DNA from: Paenibacillus sp. G2S3 | GTDB lineage: Bacteria; Bacillota; Bacilli; Paenibacillales; Paenibacillaceae | Assembly: GCF_030123105.1 (NCBI RefSeq) | Contig: NZ_CP126095.1 | Coordinates: forward strand, 2,728,001-2,792,000 | Direction: 5' to 3' | DNA length: 64,000 nucleotides | Shown: piece by piece, positions 60,274-64,000 of the stretch | Layout of the letters: each line of letters opens with the position of its first letter | Position numbering within the stretch: position 1 is the stretch's first letter | The notes under the pieces: generated by a model | What the model was told of the DNA's origin: nothing | The model's database searches: none | Seen by the model: only the letters and a program-made list of their open reading frames with translations | Program-made: the position numbers and the translations under genes

Positions 60274-61179
60274 ATGCCTGAAGGAATAATAGTAAAGGCG
60301 TTAAGCGGATATTATTACGTAAAACCGCTTCGTGAAGGATTAATTGCAACAGAGGAAGATTCAGTTCAATGCAGAGGCCGAGGCATACTTAAGAAAAGGG
60401 GGATCGCTCCTCTTGTAGGTGACCGCGTGATCTATATGCTAACTGAGCATGGTGAAGGGATGGTGGATGAGCTTCTTCCTAGAGAATCTGAGTTAATTCG
60501 TCCACCTGTAGCGAATGTAAGCCTTGCCGTTCTATTATTTTCTGTGCGGGAACCTGATATGAACCTGAATCTATTGGACAAGTTCCTAGTTCATATTGAG
60601 CATTCAGGACTGGAACCCTTAATTGTTCTGACCAAACAGGATTTAGCTAATGATAATGGTGAAGCTACTAAGTATGTTAAAGAGCTCTATGAAGATATTG
60701 GTTATGAAGTGATGGTTACGAGCTCACTTACGGGAGCTGGCAGTGATGAACTAAGAGAACGGCTTACTGGTGGCATCAGTGTATTTGCTGGACAATCTGG
60801 GGTAGGGAAGTCGACCTTATTGAATCGAATTGTGCCAGGACTTAAACTGGAGACAGGTGAGATCAGCTTACGTCTGGGCCGTGGTCGTCATACTACTCGA
60901 CATGTAGAACTGATGGATATTGGCGGGGGTGGCTTTGTAGCGGATACCCCTGGTTTTAGTCAGCTTGATTTTCTTGAGCTTGGCGTTGAAGAGCTTTCTA
61001 CTTGTTTCCGTGAATTTGCTAACTATGCTGGGGTTTGTAAATTCCGTGGTTGTAGTCATCAGCATGAACCAGGCTGTCGAGTCATCGAGGCATGGAAAGC
61101 TGGAACTATCGCTGATAGCCGGTATGAACATTACAAATTATTTTTTAATGAAATGAAAGATAAAAAGCGGAGGTACTAA
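60274..61179 (+). CDS. rsgA: Ribosome small-subunit GTPase RsgA
   Basis: A 301-aa circularly permuted GTPase for late 30S maturation. An N-terminal OB fold (1-70) is followed by the G4 motif TKQD, which comes before the P-loop GQSGVGKST and DTPGF, the permuted order typical of the family. The C-terminal zinc knuckle has CKFRGCSHQHEPGC. AGGAGAGGAAGG precedes the start; ATG 60274 is used because an ATG four bases before it is out of frame. It follows prkC by 100 bases and rpe by three, as in Bacillus (cpgA). Confidence 0.96.
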   Translation: MPEGIIVKALSGYYYVKPLREGLIATEEDSVQCRGRGILKKRGIAPLVGDRVIYMLTEHGEGMVDELLPRESELIRPPVANVSLAVLLFSVREPDMNLNLLDKFLVHIEHSGLEPLIVLTKQDLANDNGEATKYVKELYEDIGYEVMVTSSLTGAGSDELRERLTGGISVFAGQSGVGKSTLLNRIVPGLKLETGEISLRLGRGRHTTRHVELMDIGGGGFVADTPGFSQLDFLELGVEELSTCFREFANYAGVCKFRGCSHQHEPGCRVIEAWKAGTIADSRYEHYKLFFNEMKDKKRRY

Positions 61180-61182
61180 GTC

Positions 61183-61848
61183 ATGATAAGAATAGCACCA
61201 TCTATATTGTCGGCCGATTTCGCAAGATTAGGTTCAGAAGTTGCAGAAGCTGAGGTCAGTGGTGGAGATTGGATCCATGTAGATGTAATGGACGGTCATT
61301 TTGTGCCAAATATAACGCTTGGTCCACCAATCGTAAAAGCGGTCTCGGTACATACCAAGCTTCCACTTGATATTCACTTGATGATTGAGTCTCCAGAACG
61401 GTATATTTCTGATTTTGCTGCAGCGGGTGCTAGTGTGATCACTGTACACGCTGAGGCTTGCGTTCATTTACACCGTGTGGTGCATCAGATCAAAGAACTG
61501 GGTGTTAAGGCAGGAGTAGCTATTAATCCGGGTACTCCGGCTTCAGCGGTGCGTGAGGTGCTGGAGGATGTGGATATGGTTCTCGTGATGACCGTCAATC
61601 CAGGTTTTGGAGGCCAAGCATTCATTCCTAACACTTTACGCAAAATCACTCAAATTAGAGAATGGGCGAATGAAGTCAATCCAGATTTACTTATTGAAGT
61701 CGACGGTGGCGTTTCAGAAGCTACAGCGCCTTTGGTTGTTGGTGCAGGAGCGGATGTTTTGGTTGCAGGAAATGCTGTCTTTGGCCGGAGTGATCGTGCT
61801 GCAGCGATCCTTGAGATTCGAGAAGCAGCGGAAGCGGCACGCCGTTAA
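61183..61848 (+). CDS. rpe: Ribulose-phosphate 3-epimerase
   Basis: Interconverts ribulose 5-phosphate and xylulose 5-phosphate in the pentose phosphate pathway. The 221-aa barrel has APSILSADF, VDVMDGHFVPN, DIHLMIE, TVNPGFGGQ and EVDGGV with all metal and acid/base residues. GCGGAGG lies inside the end of rsgA. The thiN gene that follows it in Bacillus subtilis is missing; a terminator and spoVM come next. Confidence 0.97.
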   Translation: MIRIAPSILSADFARLGSEVAEAEVSGGDWIHVDVMDGHFVPNITLGPPIVKAVSVHTKLPLDIHLMIESPERYISDFAAAGASVITVHAEACVHLHRVVHQIKELGVKAGVAINPGTPASAVREVLEDVDMVLVMTVNPGFGGQAFIPNTLRKITQIREWANEVNPDLLIEVDGGVSEATAPLVVGAGADVLVAGNAVFGRSDRAAAILEIREAAEAARR

Positions 61849-61903
61849 AAAAAATAGGCTATTGCTTCTAAAGGTATAGGCCAAGTCCTTGACGCATAAA
61901 TAT

Positions 61904-61939
61904 GGTTACATGAGCAGAAATCTCATGTAGCCTTTTTTT
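61904..61939 (+). terminator. Terminator of the rsgA-rpe segment
   Basis: GGTTACATGAG (61904-61914) pairs with CTCATGTAGCC (61922-61932) with one G-U pair, followed by seven T. Confidence 0.9.
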
Positions 61940-62026
61940 GTTTTGGCAGGGAGGACTGCAGTACGTTACCGTTAGAACAAGAAGAAAGTCTCCTGCGTAC
62001 GGCATGAATTGATGGGAGGGTAAACC

Positions 62027-62107
62027 ATGAAATTTTACACGTTTAAGCTGCCAAGGTTTTTGGGAGGTTTTGTTAAAGCAATTTTGAACACATTTCAGAA
62101 GAGTTGA
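62027..62107 (+). CDS. spoVM: Stage V sporulation protein SpoVM
   Basis: A 26-aa amphipathic peptide: MKFYTFKLPRFLGGFVKAI at the start, then a lysine-serine end. It matches Bacillus SpoVM in length and at most positions, including the proline at residue 9 and Gly-Gly at 13-14. SpoVM recognises the convex forespore membrane and anchors SpoIVA during spore coat formation. GGGAGGG lies at 62014-62020, six bases before the ATG. Its place between rpe and rpmB is conserved in Bacillales and shows that the organism is an endospore former. Confidence 0.95.
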   Translation: MKFYTFKLPRFLGGFVKAILNTFQKS

Positions 62108-62131
62108 GCTTGGAACAGAAAAGAAAACATG

Positions 62132-62168
62132 AAAAAAAGCACCTTACAAATGTAAAGGGTGCTTTTTG
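62132..62168. terminator. Bidirectional terminator between spoVM and rpmB
   Basis: AAAAAGCACCTTACA and TGTAAAGGGTGCTTTTT pair with a small bulge; A and T tails on both sides suit the two converging genes. Confidence 0.82.
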
Positions 62169-62209
62169 CTTCATATGAGTGATCGCTCGGTCTTTAAAAT
62201 TGCAAAAGA

Positions 62210-62398
62210 CTAAACGCGTTCAACTTTACCGGCTTTCAAAGCACGGGTGCTGACGTACACGCGTTTTGGTTTACCGTTCACGAGGATACGGACCTTCTGA
62301 ACGTTAACTCCCCAAGTACGACGGTTGCGGTTATTTGCGTGAGACACGTTGTTACCGCTGCTCGGTTTCTTGCCTGTTACTGCACATTTGCGGGACAT
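62210..62398 (-). CDS. rpmB: 50S ribosomal protein L28
   Basis: A 62-aa L28 protein: [20 protein letters not shown] at the start, then [13 protein letters not shown] and [14 protein letters not shown]. It has only one cysteine, so it is the zinc-independent form. The ribosome binding site AAGGAGGTG is a full match to the 16S tail, six bases from the ATG. It is transcribed alone and divergently from fakA, the standard Bacillales arrangement. Confidence 0.98.
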   Translation of the reverse strand: MSRKCAVTGKKPSSGNNVSHANNRNRRTWGVNVQKVRILVNGKPKRVYVSTRALKAGKVERV

Positions 62399-62446
62399 AG
62401 ATTACACCTCCTTATTCCTAACACCTGCATAAAACAATACTTATCT

Positions 62447-62476
62447 ATAATATCACAGCAAATTTTGCTACGTCAA
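62447..62476 (-). promoter_or_regulatory. Sigma-A promoter of rpmB
   Basis: On the minus strand TTGACG (62476-62471) and TATTAT (62452-62447) are 18 bases apart, giving a leader of about 40 nt. Confidence 0.65.
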
Positions 62477-62589
62477 CCGATTCAAAAACATTTATTTCTT
62501 TTAATACTTATAGTACAATGTAAATTAGTGCATTATGTCCTGTTAATCATAGAATGATTAGGCATGAAGTTAGGAAGGGGAATTCTCAA

Positions 62590-64000
62590 TTGAGTAAGCG
62601 TTCTATAAACGGAACAGATTTTACCGCTATGGTATTGGCTGGAGCGGATAAGCTGCAACAGCATGCAGAACACGTCAATTCCCTAAATGTTTTTCCGGTT
62701 CCAGACGGAGATACCGGAACGAACATGAATTTGACGATGACCGCAGGTGCGAATGAATTGAAGAAAAATAATACAACGTCTGTTGGTCAATGTGCAGGTG
62801 TACTCTCTAAGGGCTTATTAATGGGCGCGCGAGGGAACTCCGGTGTTATTTTGTCTCAGTTGTTCAGAGGTTTTAGCAGATCTGCAGCCCAACATGATGA
62901 GCTGAACACACAGCAATTCGCTGCTGCACTGCAAAGCGGAGTGGACGCAGCTTATAAAGCAGTTGTTAAGCCTGTGGAGGGAACTATTCTTACAGTGGCT
63001 AAAGAGGCTGCAAAACATGCTGTCTACTATGCTCGCCGAACTACAGATGTTACAGAGCTCATGACAGAGGTATTGGCCAAAGCAAAAGAAGCCTTAGCCT
63101 ATACACCCGAGCAATTGCCTGTCTTGAAGCAAGTCGGAGTCGTAGATTCTGGCGGCCAAGGTCTGGTCTATATTTATGAAGGGTTTCACCAGCATCTGAC
63201 GAGCGGAAGCTCCGGAGTGTCTGAACCTGTAAAAGGACAACCTCAGGCACCAATCATGCCAGCACCTGTACCGGTGTTAAAGAAACCTGAAAGCGAACTG
63301 TCTTCTGTACAGTCTTCTGCGCAATCACAGCTTTCAACAGAGGACATAGAATTTCTATATGATATGGAGTTCTTCATTAATCGCCAGTTAGGCGGTAACG
63401 TGAGAACGGACTTTGATGAGGAAACCTTTAGGAAAGCGTTGTCAGTAAATGGAGATTCCATTATTGTTATTTCGAATGATGAAACCATTAAAGTGCATGT
63501 GCATTCCAAGGCTCCAGGTGAAGTTTTGAATCTGGCACTCCTTTATGGGGAAATTACGCAGATTCATATTCTCAATATGCGTGAGCAACACCGTGACTTG
63601 TTAACTGCAGGTATGGATATTGCACCTATGCCAGATGTTTTCGCGGATATGCCGGATGAGCAGAGCCGTGTACAAGCAGCTCCAGCTGAACCACCAGCAG
63701 ATGATTTGGCGCCTTACGGCTTCATCGCAGTATCATCTGGAGCTGGGATTGCAGATATTTTCAAAAGCCTCGGTGTGGACGTAGTCCTGGCTGGAGGTCA
63801 GACTATGAACCCTAGCACAGAGGATTTCGTGAACGCGATTTCTTCCATCTCTGCGAAGCATGTTTACATTCTGCCGAATAACTCCAATATTGTTCTTGCT
63901 GCTCAGCAAGCTAAGGAGCTCTTAGAAGGCGAACGTGAGATTACGGTTATTCCAAGCAAAAGCATTCCTCAAGGTATCGCTGCAGCCTTCGCGTTCCAAG
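62590..64000 (+). CDS. fakA: Fatty acid kinase catalytic subunit FakA/YloV (partial, runs off the edge)
   Basis: DhaK/DhaL-type kinase, 470 codons visible and no stop before the window end. The N-terminal DAK2 domain (about 10-200) has the ATP/Mg site PVPDGDTGTNMN and MGARGNSGVILSQ. A Pro/Ser/Gln linker (about 218-245) leads to a second domain with HVHSKAPGE and, near the end, AGGQTMNPS and LPNNSNI. FakA phosphorylates fatty acids bound to FakB; in Bacillales it normally follows the Asp23 gene yloU, which is absent here. The TTG start follows GGAAGGGG (62573-62580). Confidence 0.92.
   Translation, partial: MSKRSINGTDFTAMVLAGADKLQQHAEHVNSLNVFPVPDGDTGTNMNLTMTAGANELKKNNTTSVGQCAGVLSKGLLMGARGNSGVILSQLFRGFSRSAAQHDELNTQQFAAALQSGVDAAYKAVVKPVEGTILTVAKEAAKHAVYYARRTTDVTELMTEVLAKAKEALAYTPEQLPVLKQVGVVDSGGQGLVYIYEGFHQHLTSGSSGVSEPVKGQPQAPIMPAPVPVLKKPESELSSVQSSAQSQLSTEDIEFLYDMEFFINRQLGGNVRTDFDEETFRKALSVNGDSIIVISNDETIKVHVHSKAPGEVLNLALLYGEITQIHILNMREQHRDLLTAGMDIAPMPDVFADMPDEQSRVQAAPAEPPADDLAPYGFIAVSSGAGIADIFKSLGVDVVLAGGQTMNPSTEDFVNAISSISAKHVYILPNNSNIVLAAQQAKELLEGEREITVIPSKSIPQGIAAAFAFQ

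Noticed and set aside
61870..61903. Sigma-E-like promoter (ATA, 16 bases, CATAAATA) before spoVM
   Set aside because: A strong terminator follows within a few bases of the predicted start, and the -10 match is only partial.

Overview
The window is chromosomal core DNA of a low- to mid-GC, endospore-forming member of the Bacillales, most likely Paenibacillus or a close relative (inference). The evidence is the sporulation peptide gene spoVM, an almost complete Bacillus-type block (rqcH, Ca2+ ATPase, yloC, remA, gmk, rpoZ, coaBC, priA, def, fmt, rsmB, rlmN, prpC, prkC, rsgA, rpe, spoVM, rpmB, fakA), frequent TTG/GTG starts with strong AGGAGG-type ribosome binding sites, and CcpA/cre catabolite control. 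No prophage, transposase, rRNA, tRNA or CRISPR array was seen.

Layout. 1-5 kb: end of gnd, aroK, a rhodanese, a divergent EPSP synthase, a CoA-binding protein and a nuclease-like gene, followed by an 0.8-kb tandemly duplicated palindromic repeat region. 5-11 kb: sugar PTS (nagE-like EIICBA overlapping ptsI), then an ECF sigma factor overlapping its probable membrane anti-sigma factor. 11-17 kb: PfpI-like protein, a zinc-ribbon protein, ccpA, mtnN, and the divergent acuA/acsA pair around a perfect cre site. 17-31 kb: class A penicillin-binding protein, rpsD with a structured leader, a GAF-GGDEF cyclase, a lipoprotein, an M29 aminopeptidase, an HPr-like protein without the catalytic histidine, ylaN, a Ca2+/H+ exchanger, an Asp23 protein, ftsW-yugN, an M20 hydrolase and a CBS protein. 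31-38 kb: an XPB-type helicase overlapping a helicase-associated protein, ylbF-ylbG, an unknown gene, a LysR regulator and a PHP-domain protein. 38-64 kb: the conserved block named above, with dapF and a homocysteine methyltransferase/MTHFR fusion inserted between the Ca2+ ATPase and yloC. The window ends inside fakA.

How genes work together. PTS components, CcpA, a Ser46-type HPr-like protein and a cre-controlled acetate switch (acsA/acuA) form a carbon-control theme. The long block couples nucleotide and CoA supply (gmk, coaBC), translation start and ribosome maturation (def, fmt, rsmB, rlmN, rsgA, rpmB) and PASTA kinase/phosphatase signalling (prkC/prpC).

The most unusual material is non-coding. 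One dispersed element of about 200 bp (three copies) carries four 17-bp palindromes at exactly conserved 51-62-51 spacing with overall two-fold symmetry. A second, bipartite dispersed repeat combines an AT-rich dyad with a terminator-like hairpin. Among proteins, the XPB pair, the His-less HPr and the EPSP synthase with altered glyphosate-site residues deserve a second look.
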